Below, piece by piece: positions 1 to 6,802 of a DNA stretch of 16,644 bases; position 1 is the stretch's first letter; every line of letters starts with the position of its first letter. The notes below the pieces were generated by a model. The model was not told the DNA's origin. It saw only the letters and a program-made list of their open reading frames with translations, and did not search any database. Source of the stretch: Desulfobacteraceae bacterium (GTDB taxonomy: Bacteria > Desulfobacterota > Desulfobacteria > Desulfobacterales > Desulfobacteraceae); assembly GCA_003354055.1 (NCBI GenBank), contig PIVQ01000087.1, positions 1 to 16,644 on the forward strand, given 5' to 3'. The position numbers were made by a program, and so were the translations under genes.

Positions 1-172
1 TGGCCTGAAGTCCGGGCAGACGACGCAATATCAGAACAAATGCTGCCAGAGGAAAAAGGCTGAGCATCAGGCCTGTGGCCACGGGTGACAGTTTTATCTT
101 ACCGGTAAGGGCTGCCAGGGCTGCACCGGCAAAAATAATTGCTACGGGAAGGATCAAATAGGGATCGGGCAT
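1..172 (-). CDS. N-terminus of an integral membrane protein, possibly a complex I/Mrp-type proton-translocating subunit (truncated by window edge)
   Basis: An open frame runs leftward off the window from an ATG whose complement is at 170-172. An in-frame TGA sits five codons upstream, so this ATG is the likely start. The 57 visible residues begin MPDPYLILPVAIIFAGAALA and contain two hydrophobic stretches (about residues 5-23 and 31-48) separated by the short polar linker TGKIKLS. This is the look of the first two membrane helices of a polytopic protein. The style resembles NuoL/NuoM/HyfB-like subunits, but no signature motif is in view, so function is only a guess. The Shine-Dalgarno match is weak (GAG about eight bases upstream). 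It lies downstream of the oxidoreductase gene on the same strand but behind a terminator. Confidence 0.5.
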   Translation of the reverse strand, partial: MPDPYLILPVAIIFAGAALAALTGKIKLSPVATGLMLSLFPLAAFVLILRRLPGLQA

Positions 173-300
173 GGGTATCTCAATTCAATCTGTGTTAAGG
201 GGCCGAATCACGCCTTACGTACGTTTCCGCTCCCGGATTCTTTACTGATAAACCCGGTGTAAACCATCGGGCAACAGTTTTCAAGGTAATTCCTTTTTCA

Positions 301-340
301 GAAAAAAAAAGGCCTGCACCGAATTTCTCCAGAGCAGGCC
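301..340 (-). terminator. Rho-independent terminator of the aldehyde oxidoreductase gene
   Basis: A perfect 7 bp stem (GGCCTGC at 311-317, GCAGGCC at 334-340, 16-base loop) is followed on the minus strand by a run of nine T (the A-run at 302-310). It begins 24 bases after the oxidoreductase stop codon, so it should end that transcript and separate it from the membrane-protein gene. Confidence 0.8.
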
Positions 341-363
341 CTATTCATAATATTTATGAAGGA

Positions 364-2217
364 TTAAATCTTCAATTTCTCAAGAAGCGCCTGTGAAGGG
401 ATCCCGTTTTCATCATACCCACGACGTTTGTAATAGGCCTTCTTCATCTTTTCAAGGGGCACCACTTTATTTTCGGGATCCGATTCCCGTCCCTTTACCA
501 GAAGTCTCAGGGGAAGGGTATCATCCGAGGCATTAATACCCTCCCGCGTGTTCATGAGGCGTTCGAGCACATGGATCCGCTCCCCGGCCTTTAAGAACTC
601 GCCTTTGGACATTTTTATGCCAGTAACCGCATTCCAAAGGCCAAGATAGAGGGAAACATCAATGAGCTGGATGGCAATGGCGGGCATATACTGCATCAGG
701 GCTGCCAGCATAGGCTTGGGGGTAAACTTGGACATCGGGGGTTCCAGCAAAAAGGCAAACATGGTGAACTGACAGGTCTGAAGGGAGTTGATACAATTTC
801 CTAAGTCTTCAAAGAACTTCACCCAGCTTGCCTTTCCGAATGTGGCAAACGGCTTGAGCAGCTCCAGGTAAATTTCCTGGGCCACCATATAGGCGGACAG
901 ATGGCAACCGCCCCGGTTGGCAACGGCATAGGAAAGCCCCTGGCCAAAAGAGCCTCTGGGATCATAGGCTGCCATTTCAAGGCCTTTGATATGAATGGCA
1001 AATTCGCGTCCCCTGTATTTTTCAGACAGATACCGGCTTCCCCTGGCCATTTCTCTTCCGAAGCCACGGCCGTAGGCCATGTCTTCCAGCGCCTGTTCAA
1101 CCCCTTCCGGGGAGCCGAACTTGAGATTTGTTTCCACCAGGCCTTTTTCCGTAGCTTCCATCACCCATGCCAGGGTGCCGCCGGCCGAGATGGTATCCAG
1201 GCCCAGACGACCGCAAATCAGGTTCCACCGGGCAATAAGCTCAAGGTCAAAAATACCCAAGCTGGTGCCCAGAAGGCCGATGGTTTCATATTCAGGGGCC
1301 GCGAGGGTATCATTGCCGAACGTTCCCTTATGGCCGCAGCGGATAGTGCAGGGTTTACAGGTATGATGGGTGGTATCATGTTCCCGGGCCATGGTTTCCC
1401 CGAACACCCGTTCCGCTTTTTCATGACAGCCGTCTTGAAAATTGTTCACCGGCAGAAGTCCTGCCTCATTACACGGTTTGACATTGGCAGCCGTACCGAA
1501 GTTTCTGTAGTTTACAGAGCTTAAGGGATTGTCGTTGATATACCGGGTTCCGGTTTTTAAAAGCTTCTTGAATTTTACAGGATCTTTGGGTTTGATGCGG
1601 AATGCACCGCCCGTGGCCACAACCGCCTTAAGATTTTTAGATCCCATGACGGCACCGATGCCGCCCCGTCCAAGGAACCTGTGGCCGGAACCCAAATTGG
1701 CAAAACGTGCAAGGTTCTCACCGGCCGGCCCGATGATCAAAGATTTTGATTTCTTGTTGTCAAGAACGGCCTGGGCTTCGGCAATTTCTTTACCCCAGAG
1801 GTCTGCCGCAGATTTGAATTCCGCGCCCTGGTCCGTAATATCCAGATACATAGGTTCTTTGGATTTGCCTGTAATGATAAGCCCATCCCATCCTGCTGTT
1901 TTAAAGGCCATACCAAAGGGACCGCCGCAGGAAGAGGAAACCATGATATTGGTCAGGGGAGATTTGGTCAGGGCGGCAAACCTGCCTGAACAGGGGGCGG
2001 AGGTTCCCATGACCACCCCGGGCATGAATGCCAGAAAATTGTCCGGCCCCAGAGGATCTGATCCCGGTGTCATCCGGTCGTACAGGAGTTTCAGCCCCAG
2101 GCCTTTGGCCCCCAGATAAAGCCGTCTCATTTCATCATCAATAGTTGTTATCGTTACGCTTTGGTCGGTCAGATTCACTTCCAGTATTCGATTGCTACAC
2201 CCTTCGATTCGTTCCAT
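364..2217 (-). CDS. aor: Aldehyde:ferredoxin oxidoreductase family protein (tungsten pterin enzyme)
   Basis: The 617-residue product matches the usual length and layout of the AOR family, cytoplasmic enzymes that reversibly oxidise aldehydes to carboxylic acids with ferredoxin, using a bis-pterin tungsten centre and one [4Fe-4S] cluster. The N-terminal domain carries the family blocks around SGRFAALTKSPLTN, GGPFGMAFKTAGWDG and GRGGIGAVMGSKNLKAVV. The cluster motif C-x2-C-x3-C is at residues 287, 290 and 294, and the likely fourth ligand is Cys482 in NSLQTCQF. An ATG five codons further upstream (at 2232) is possible, but GGGG just before the inner ATG makes a better ribosome binding site, so I start at 2217. 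The gene stands alone between a terminator and a divergent solute-binding protein gene. The substrate cannot be deduced. Confidence 0.93.
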   Translation of the reverse strand: MERIEGCSNRILEVNLTDQSVTITTIDDEMRRLYLGAKGLGLKLLYDRMTPGSDPLGPDNFLAFMPGVVMGTSAPCSGRFAALTKSPLTNIMVSSSCGGPFGMAFKTAGWDGLIITGKSKEPMYLDITDQGAEFKSAADLWGKEIAEAQAVLDNKKSKSLIIGPAGENLARFANLGSGHRFLGRGGIGAVMGSKNLKAVVATGGAFRIKPKDPVKFKKLLKTGTRYINDNPLSSVNYRNFGTAANVKPCNEAGLLPVNNFQDGCHEKAERVFGETMAREHDTTHHTCKPCTIRCGHKGTFGNDTLAAPEYETIGLLGTSLGIFDLELIARWNLICGRLGLDTISAGGTLAWVMEATEKGLVETNLKFGSPEGVEQALEDMAYGRGFGREMARGSRYLSEKYRGREFAIHIKGLEMAAYDPRGSFGQGLSYAVANRGGCHLSAYMVAQEIYLELLKPFATFGKASWVKFFEDLGNCINSLQTCQFTMFAFLLEPPMSKFTPKPMLAALMQYMPAIAIQLIDVSLYLGLWNAVTGIKMSKGEFLKAGERIHVLERLMNTREGINASDDTLPLRLLVKGRESDPENKVVPLEKMKKAYYKRRGYDENGIPSQALLEKLKI

Positions 2218-2260
2218 ATTTACCCCATCCAAGTTGATATTTTTCGACCCAGGTTCCGAC

Positions 2261-2299
2261 TTTACACAAAAATTAGCAAAAACTAAAGTATTTTATAAT
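2261..2299 (+). promoter_or_regulatory. Candidate promoter(s) for the solute-binding protein gene in the divergent intergenic region
   Basis: Within the 166-base gap between the divergent genes there is TTTACA (2261-2266), a 17-base spacer and TAAAGT (2284-2289). A perfect TATAAT follows at 2294-2299 without a good -35. TGACGTCA, an 8 bp palindrome, overlaps its end (2299-2306). The stretch is very AT-rich and could also carry the leftward oxidoreductase promoter. The assignment is tentative. Confidence 0.35.
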
Positions 2300-2383
2300 G
2301 ACGTCAGAATTCAGGAAACTCTTGTCTTCATCAGTCAAATCCTTAATAATACAAAATAAGAATACCCACCCAAAAGGAGTGCG

Positions 2384-3172
2384 ATGCGATTCCTTAAACC
2401 GACGAAATTGTTTATTTTATATACTTGTCTGCTATTGGGCCTTGGCACCGGTGTTTTCATTTTCACTGCCCATGCCGGGGAAAAAGTGGTGCTAGCCACC
2501 CTTGATTGGGAACCCTATATCGGCAGGAAACTCAAAGACCAGGGATATGTTGCCGTCGTGGTAAGAGAGGCGTTCAAACGGCACGGGATAGATGTGGAAA
2601 TCCAGTTTCACCAATGGTCGCGGGTCATCGGCCTGGCCAAAAAAGGCCGGGTGGACGGGTATTTCCCCGAATATTATGCAGACAGTATCACGGCGTATGC
2701 CAGGTTTTCAGACCCGATTCCCGCAGGGCCTTTAGGCTTCTTCAAGCGGACGGATACGGATATTGACTTCACCACCCTTGAGGCACTTAAAGGATATCGT
2801 ATCGGTATCGTAAAAGGCTATATCAACTCCCGGGAATTTGATATGGCAAACTATCTGGAAAAACATCCGGTGAAAGACGACTTAAGCAACCTGAAACTAT
2901 TACTGGCCGGCCGGGTGGATCTGGTGGTGGCTGACAAGTATGTGGGGCATCATCTGGTCAATCTCCACATGCCGGATCAGCTGGCTGCCATAAAATTTTT
3001 ACCTAAGATTCTTGAACAAAAAGATATCTTTGTATGTATTTCAACCAAAATTCAAAAAACCGATTATTTTCTAAATGCATTTAACAAGGGATTCCGGCAG
3101 ATGAAGGCAGACCACACCCTTGACGCACTGCTGCCGGACGTCAACACGCGGGAGCCGCCGGCCAGAGACTAA
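2384..3172 (+). CDS. Periplasmic solute-binding protein, family 3 type (SBP_bac_3-like)
   Basis: The 262-residue protein has a clear signal peptide: a positive start (MRFLKPTK), a long hydrophobic core and an AHA/G-type cleavage site near residue 31. The mature part starts with VVLATLDWEPYIG, typical of family 3 periplasmic binding proteins (PF00497). Other family-like stretches are VVVREAFKRHGIDVEIQF, the GYFPEYYADSI segment, LEALKGYRIGIVKGY and LLLAGRVDLVVAD. The start is supported by AAAGGAG about six bases upstream. Such proteins usually deliver amino acids or other small polar solutes to an ABC permease, or act as sensor domains. No permease or ATPase gene is adjacent here, so the ligand and partner are unknown. 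Its TAA stop is also the left target-site duplication of a MITE-like element. Confidence 0.8.
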   Translation: MRFLKPTKLFILYTCLLLGLGTGVFIFTAHAGEKVVLATLDWEPYIGRKLKDQGYVAVVVREAFKRHGIDVEIQFHQWSRVIGLAKKGRVDGYFPEYYADSITAYARFSDPIPAGPLGFFKRTDTDIDFTTLEALKGYRIGIVKGYINSREFDMANYLEKHPVKDDLSNLKLLLAGRVDLVVADKYVGHHLVNLHMPDQLAAIKFLPKILEQKDIFVCISTKIQKTDYFLNAFNKGFRQMKADHTLDALLPDVNTREPPARD

Positions 3173-3271
3173 GGAATCGTTACAAAATAACTTGATCTAA
3201 ATTATTTCCAAAACCCCTTAAAAGACTGGGTATTTTGAAAACAAAAGATCAAGTAATTTTGGAGCCGATCC
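3173..3271. mobile_element. MITE-like palindromic element, copy 1 (99 bp)
   Basis: This noncoding element has ends GGAATCG and CGATCC and imperfect terminal inverted repeats of about 26 bp (20 of 26 positions pair, including the perfect ACTTGATCT/AGATCAAGT). The inner sequence continues the palindrome (TTTCCAAAACCCC against GGGTATTTTGAAA), so the whole unit can fold into one long hairpin. It is flanked by direct TAA on both sides (3170-3172 and 3272-3274), consistent with a 3 bp target duplication. A second copy at 8022-8139 differs at about five positions plus one 19-base insertion. It has no coding capacity, so any transposition would need a transposase encoded elsewhere. Confidence 0.8.
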
Positions 3272-3352
3272 TAAGCTGTAGAAACCAGGCGGCGATCAAG
3301 GTCTCTCCCCTCAGGGCCTTCTCCCATATTAACAATATGAAACAGGAATAAA

Positions 3353-4024
3353 ATGACTTCTCAACAAATCAAATCTGTTTTCAGCCTCATCATTACCCTT
3401 TCCTGTCTCTATTTTATCCGCGCCTCCTGGTTGCTGCCCTTTGTACTTCTTCCGATATGGTATCTTACTTTCCGCCCGTTAAACCGGCCTGAGATAATCA
3501 TGTTCGTTATTGGCTCCCTGTTCATCATCGGGCAGAATTTTTCGGTACTGCGTGCCGGCGGATTTGCCTTTACCCAGCAGGATTTCCTCCTCATGCCCTA
3601 TTATGAACCCTTTATGTGGGGATTTTATTATCTGAACATGAAACGATTCATCTCTGAAGACGATCCCGGCCCATCCCTCGGTATAAAGCCATTAATGGGA
3701 CTGATCGTCACAGGATCCTGCTTTACCTTTTTTCCCGGCACCTCGGACCAGCTCCTGATCGCAACCTTTCTATCCACGACTCTGCTGTTAGTCTTCTTCC
3801 ATACGCCCTATGATCTGTACTTTGGAACCTATGCCCTCGGGCTTGGATTTATCATTGAAATCTTCGGGATTTCATCCGGCCTATGGACCTATCCTGACCC
3901 GGATTTTCTGGGAATGCCGTTCTGGTTTGCCTTCATGTGGATCAGTGTGGGCATACTCGGACGCAGAGTACTGATACCGCTATCCAACTGTATTGATTCA
4001 GAGGTTATCCATGTTCGGACTTGA
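3353..4024 (+). CDS. Hypothetical integral membrane protein
   Basis: The 223-residue protein is strongly hydrophobic, with roughly six to seven likely membrane segments: about residues 10-22, 26-40, 48-62, 112-127, 134-148, 155-170 and 190-208. I do not recognise the family. The stretch GLGFIIEIFGISSGLWTYP, followed by GMPFWFAFMWISVG, is reminiscent of small multi-helix membrane proteins that carry a conserved W-x-Y-P next to a G-x-P loop, but I cannot name one. AGGAA five bases upstream supports the start. Its last 14 bases overlap the start of the SLC13-type transporter gene, so the two are probably translationally coupled. The protein may assist or accompany the transporter. Confidence 0.72.
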   Translation: MTSQQIKSVFSLIITLSCLYFIRASWLLPFVLLPIWYLTFRPLNRPEIIMFVIGSLFIIGQNFSVLRAGGFAFTQQDFLLMPYYEPFMWGFYYLNMKRFISEDDPGPSLGIKPLMGLIVTGSCFTFFPGTSDQLLIATFLSTTLLLVFFHTPYDLYFGTYALGLGFIIEIFGISSGLWTYPDPDFLGMPFWFAFMWISVGILGRRVLIPLSNCIDSEVIHVRT

Positions 4025-5795
4025 GATACAGATTGTCACCCTGATCCTCCTCACGACCCTGGTCCTCCTGATCACGGGAAAGATTCCCGTGGATAAAACC
4101 GCCATAGGGATCCTGGTCATGCTGGCCGTGACCGGAATTCTTACGCCTAAGGAGACCGTGGCGGGCTTTGCCAACCCTGCCGTGTTGACGGTGGGTGCCA
4201 TGTTCCTGCTGAGCCGGGGATTGATAAGAACCGGTGCGGCAGGTTTTGTCACGGAACTGGTGCTGACTCTGTCCAAATCAAACAAGCGCTATGCCTTTGT
4301 TCTCATCCTTGTATCCGTGGGACTGGCATCGGCGTTTATCAACAATACCCCGGTGGTCGTGCTCTTTATCCCTATTGTCATGGGGTTGAGCTGCCAGTGT
4401 GATTTTTCTCCGTCCACCCTGCTCATCCCCATGTCCTATATATCTATCCTGGCCGGCACCTGCACCCTCATCGGCACCTCCACCAACCTAATTGTCAGTG
4501 ATCTTGCCACGGTCTATGGATATTCACCCCTATCCATGTTTGAACTGGGAATCGTCGGAATCCCCATTGCCATCGCAGGGCTTACGGTACTCCTGATCTT
4601 TTCAGGACGGCTCATGCCCGGCAGGATCGGACCGGTGTGCGAAATAAATGAAGCCAGCGAAAAACGCTATCTTGCAGAACTCATCGTGCCGCCCGAAAGC
4701 CCCTTGATAGGAAGAACAGATATCATCGAACACGCAGAATCCGAACTCGGCCTTAACATTATCGAAGTCTTCAGGCGCAACACCATCCTGGATCCATCCA
4801 GAACGCAGCTTACGATCCGCCAGGATGATATCCTCCTGGCCAAAGGCTCTGCCGAAGATCTTGTCTCGTGCATGAATAAAAAGACGCTGGTTCCTGCCCA
4901 TGGAGAAGAGGATCTGCGCCTGGGACCGGGCCTTAAAGACGATCTCATTATAGAGTTGGTAGTACCACCCGTGTCCAGCCTGCTCAGGGAGCCGTTATTG
5001 TCCACGGAACTGAATAACGATCCGGCTGTTCAGGTCATTGCCATCAGAAGCCGGCAGATTCATTACTCTTATCGGAAAATCCAGAATGTCCGGCTGAAAA
5101 TAGGGGATATCATCCTGGTCCGCTGCCCCAGACATAAATTAGAAAAAATAAGAAAAAGCATGGATTTCATCATCATCGAAGATGTCCATCATGCCCTGAT
5201 CGACAAGGAAAAGGCCAGGATGGCCGTTGGTATTTTCAGCGGGGTGGTTCTGGCTGCCACATTCGGCCTGGCAGATATCATGGTCTGTGCCATCGCCGGG
5301 GTTTTTCTCATGACCCTCACCCATTGCCTGAGCCTCAAAGATGCCTACCGGGCATTGGAACCCGACGTCCTGCTCCTCATCATTGCCACCATCGCTCTGG
5401 GAACCGCTATGGAAAAAACAGGGGCCACCGTCCTTTATGCCGGTCTGTTCCTGGACTTGTTTTCCGGCATGGGGCCTGAACTGGTTTTAACCGGGATAAT
5501 CCTGCTGGCCAGCATTTCCACTCATATTCTCAGCAACAATGCCACCGCAGTGCTGCTGCTGCCCATTGCCGTATCCACGGCAGTATCCCTTGGCGTCAAT
5601 CCCAAACCCTTTATCATGGGCATTTGCTTTGGCGCCAGTGCCTGCTTTGCCACCCCCATCGGCTACCAGACCAATCTCCTGGTCTACGGCCCGGGCGGCT
5701 ACCGTTTCTCAGACTACCTGAAACTGGGCCTGCCCCTGAACATCCTTGTGGTGACCATGGCCTCCCTGCTCATCCCACTGGCCTGGCCGTTTTAG
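4011..5795 (+). CDS. SLC13/DASS family sodium-coupled anion permease with two internal TrkA-C (RCK_C) domains
   Basis: The 594-residue polytopic membrane protein has the architecture of bacterial divalent-anion:Na+ symporters. An N-terminal transmembrane half carries the hairpin motif INNTPVVV and then GTSTNLIV. Two soluble TrkA-C modules follow (about residues 208-285, starting LAELIVPPESPLIG, and 300-385, starting IIELVVPPVSSLL). A second transmembrane half carries LSNNATAVLLL and TPIGYQTNLLV. The NNT, SNNAT and TN motifs correspond to the paired Na+/substrate-binding hairpins of the family. Family members carry sulfate, dicarboxylates or related anions. Sulfate is plausible in a sulfate reducer but is not shown by sequence. 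An ATG 18 bases upstream is in frame, but GAGG at 4000-4003 fits the ATG at 4011 better. The gene overlaps the upstream membrane protein gene. Confidence 0.88.
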   Translation: MFGLEIQIVTLILLTTLVLLITGKIPVDKTAIGILVMLAVTGILTPKETVAGFANPAVLTVGAMFLLSRGLIRTGAAGFVTELVLTLSKSNKRYAFVLILVSVGLASAFINNTPVVVLFIPIVMGLSCQCDFSPSTLLIPMSYISILAGTCTLIGTSTNLIVSDLATVYGYSPLSMFELGIVGIPIAIAGLTVLLIFSGRLMPGRIGPVCEINEASEKRYLAELIVPPESPLIGRTDIIEHAESELGLNIIEVFRRNTILDPSRTQLTIRQDDILLAKGSAEDLVSCMNKKTLVPAHGEEDLRLGPGLKDDLIIELVVPPVSSLLREPLLSTELNNDPAVQVIAIRSRQIHYSYRKIQNVRLKIGDIILVRCPRHKLEKIRKSMDFIIIEDVHHALIDKEKARMAVGIFSGVVLAATFGLADIMVCAIAGVFLMTLTHCLSLKDAYRALEPDVLLLIIATIALGTAMEKTGATVLYAGLFLDLFSGMGPELVLTGIILLASISTHILSNNATAVLLLPIAVSTAVSLGVNPKPFIMGICFGASACFATPIGYQTNLLVYGPGGYRFSDYLKLGLPLNILVVTMASLLIPLAWPF

Positions 5796-5807
5796 AAAAA
5801 AACATCA

Positions 5808-5822
5808 CTCGCCCATGGCGAG
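5808..5822. other. Short perfect hairpin after the SLC13 gene
   Basis: CTCGCC and GGCGAG pair around a CAT loop, 13 bases after the transporter stop codon. There is no T-run on the plus strand, so it is a poor intrinsic terminator in that direction. On the minus strand it is followed after five bases by seven to eight T, so it could stop leftward transcription. Confidence 0.4.
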
Positions 5823-5891
5823 CCGGTCATTCAGCTTATCAATGCATTTTACGATATTTTGGGCAATTTCCAGCGTCTCTCGCTTTTCTCG

Positions 5892-5978
5892 CTAAAGAAT
5901 AATCCTCAAAATCTGCCGCAAAGGCTCAGCCTCCCAAAGCAATTGATCCCCAACGGGAAATACCGTGAGAAAATCTTT
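5892..5978 (-). pseudogene. Remnant of a second asd 3' end (28 codons plus stop)
   Basis: Read on the minus strand, this stretch encodes 28 residues (KDFLTVFPVGDQLLW, then EAEPLRQILRIIL) followed by TAG. This aligns with the last 29 residues of the intact Asd at 12502-13608, with 23 identical residues and one single-codon gap. The last 38 bases, counted back from the stop, differ from asd at only one position, and similarity continues about 20 bases past the stop. The rest of asd is absent: upstream of codon 1 the sequence changes abruptly, and the rrf2 promoter begins at 5981. It lies in the same orientation as intact asd, making a pair of direct repeats around the central gene cluster. Confidence 0.82.
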
Positions 5979-5980
5979 TC

Positions 5981-6009
5981 TTGACAACGCAATTTCGATA
6001 GTCTACTTT
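5981..6009 (+). promoter_or_regulatory. Probable promoter of rrf2 and the hcy cluster
   Basis: A perfect -35 box TTGACA (5981-5986) is followed by a 17-base spacer and a weak -10, TACTTT (6004-6009). The palindromic operator at 5998-6022 covers the -10, as expected for a repressed promoter. The -10 is poor, so the exact start is uncertain. Confidence 0.5.
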
Positions 6010-6022
6010 GCCGGTAGACTAT
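5998..6022 (+). promoter_or_regulatory. 25 bp palindromic operator, likely Rrf2/IscR-type
   Basis: ATAGTCTAC (5998-6006) and GTAGACTAT (6014-6022) form a perfect 9 bp inverted repeat with a 7-base spacer. The ATA...TAT ends, the 25 bp total and the central symmetry match the frame of the type 1 IscR site. It sits just upstream of an Rrf2-family gene, pointing to autoregulation. Confidence 0.65.
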
Positions 6023-6059
6023 ATAGACTTAATCATAAACGTCAGTTAGACGGAGCCCT

Positions 6060-6509
6060 ATGCAGATCTCTTATAAAACCGATTATGCACTTAAGGTGAT
6101 TTTACACCTGTCAAACGATTATCCGGACAAAATGGAGCACATAAAAGATATTTCAAAAGCCCAGGATATCCCGAAAAAATTTTTAGAACAGGTCTTATTG
6201 CTTTTAAAAAAAGGCGGATTTGTCATGAGTAAGAAAGGTCCAAAAGGCGGCTACTTTTTAAAAAGACCGCCGGAACAAATCTCAATGGGCGATGTGATAC
6301 GGTTTATCGATGGATCAGTATCTCCCATTTCCTGTATTGATAAAGGCAATGAAGAATCCTGTGATTTTGCACCGGCATGCGTATTCAGACCGGTTTTCTT
6401 AGATGTTGAAAACGCAATTTCACAAATTATTGACAATAAAAACTTTAAAGAGCTACTGGCAGAGCAAAAAAAGATGCAGGCAAATCAGGTTCTGAATTTT
6501 CAAATTTAA
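6060..6509 (+). CDS. Rrf2-family transcriptional regulator, probably Fe-S or cysteine-status sensing
   Basis: The 149-residue protein is the normal size for the family. The N-terminal winged helix begins MQISYKTDYALKVILHLS and continues through the recognition helix region IPKKFLEQVLLLLKKGGFV and the wing KKGPKGGYFLKRP, all family hallmarks. Three cysteines at 92, 101 and 107 (C-x8-C-x5-C) correspond to the three cluster ligands of IscR-like members, with one longer gap. It is therefore likely to bind an Fe-S cluster. GGAG lies four bases before the ATG. It is the first gene of the cluster, 56 bases before the sulfur carrier gene, behind a promoter with a 25 bp palindrome. The inferred job is to control sulfur assimilation in response to cysteine, sulfide or Fe-S supply. 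Confidence 0.88.
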   Translation: MQISYKTDYALKVILHLSNDYPDKMEHIKDISKAQDIPKKFLEQVLLLLKKGGFVMSKKGPKGGYFLKRPPEQISMGDVIRFIDGSVSPISCIDKGNEESCDFAPACVFRPVFLDVENAISQIIDNKNFKELLAEQKKMQANQVLNFQI

Positions 6510-6565
6510 TGGTCTTTAAGCAAAAAACACATGGATCTATACGATTCAAAAAAAGGAGTTAACAC

Positions 6566-6802
6566 ATGGAGTTAATGGTAAACGGCAAAATGTTTGATGC
6601 AAATCCCGATATTTCAGTAGTTGAACTGCTCTCGGCAAAAAACGTTGAATCCCCGGACATGGTATCTGTGGAGCTCAACGGGAAAATACTTGCCAGGGGA
6701 AAGTTTAATATCACAACCCTCCAGGAAAATGACCGGGTTGAATTTTTATATTTTATGGGAGGCGGAGAACAGACATGGAAAAATTACGATTCGACACATT
6801 AG
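6566..6802 (+). CDS. hcyS: ThiS/MoaD-like sulfur carrier protein with C-terminal tail (HcyS-like)
   Basis: This 78-residue beta-grasp protein begins MELMVNGKMF and contains SVVELLSAKNVES and ENDRVEFLYFMGGG, as in ThiS and MoaD. These carriers work through a C-terminal Gly-Gly that is adenylated by an E1-like enzyme and turned into a thiocarboxylate. Here the glycines are at 65-67 and are followed by EQTWKNYDSTH, so the carrier must be trimmed before use. That fits the JAMM protease gene nearby and parallels Wolinella HcyS-Ala, where the extra residue is a single alanine. AAGGAG seven bases upstream supports the start. The last 28 bases overlap metY in another frame, and the tail is encoded by this overlap. 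Assignment as HcyS rests on the gene neighbourhood; a ThiS role in thiamine synthesis is less likely. Confidence 0.85.
   Translation: MELMVNGKMFDANPDISVVELLSAKNVESPDMVSVELNGKILARGKFNITTLQENDRVEFLYFMGGGEQTWKNYDSTH
6764..6767 (+). promoter_or_regulatory. metY ribosome binding site embedded in the carrier's glycine codons
   Basis: GGAG at 6764-6767 lies seven bases before the metY ATG at 6775. It falls on codons 67-68 of the sulfur carrier, so the conserved triglycine codons double as the Shine-Dalgarno sequence. This supports the metY start and the 28-base overlap. Confidence 0.6.

Noticed and set aside
901..1524. A 207-codon plus-strand open frame inside the aldehyde oxidoreductase gene
   Set aside because: It is antisense to a clear family protein, its composition is not protein-like, and it has no recognisable domain; it reflects the codon bias of the real gene.
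2299..2306. TGACGTCA palindrome as a regulator site
   Set aside because: A single 8 bp palindrome in an AT-rich gap is too little evidence, and no second site was seen.
3325..3339. CATATT-AAC-AATATG palindrome sharing TAACAATATG with the region at 12384-12393
   Set aside because: The two palindromes have different centres and symmetry; a shared AT-rich 10-mer is likely chance.
6758..6802. A frameshift or programmed slip joining the sulfur carrier to MetY
   Set aside because: MetY has its own ATG, Shine-Dalgarno and normal N-terminus, and the carrier has an intact GGG; simple gene overlap explains the sequence.
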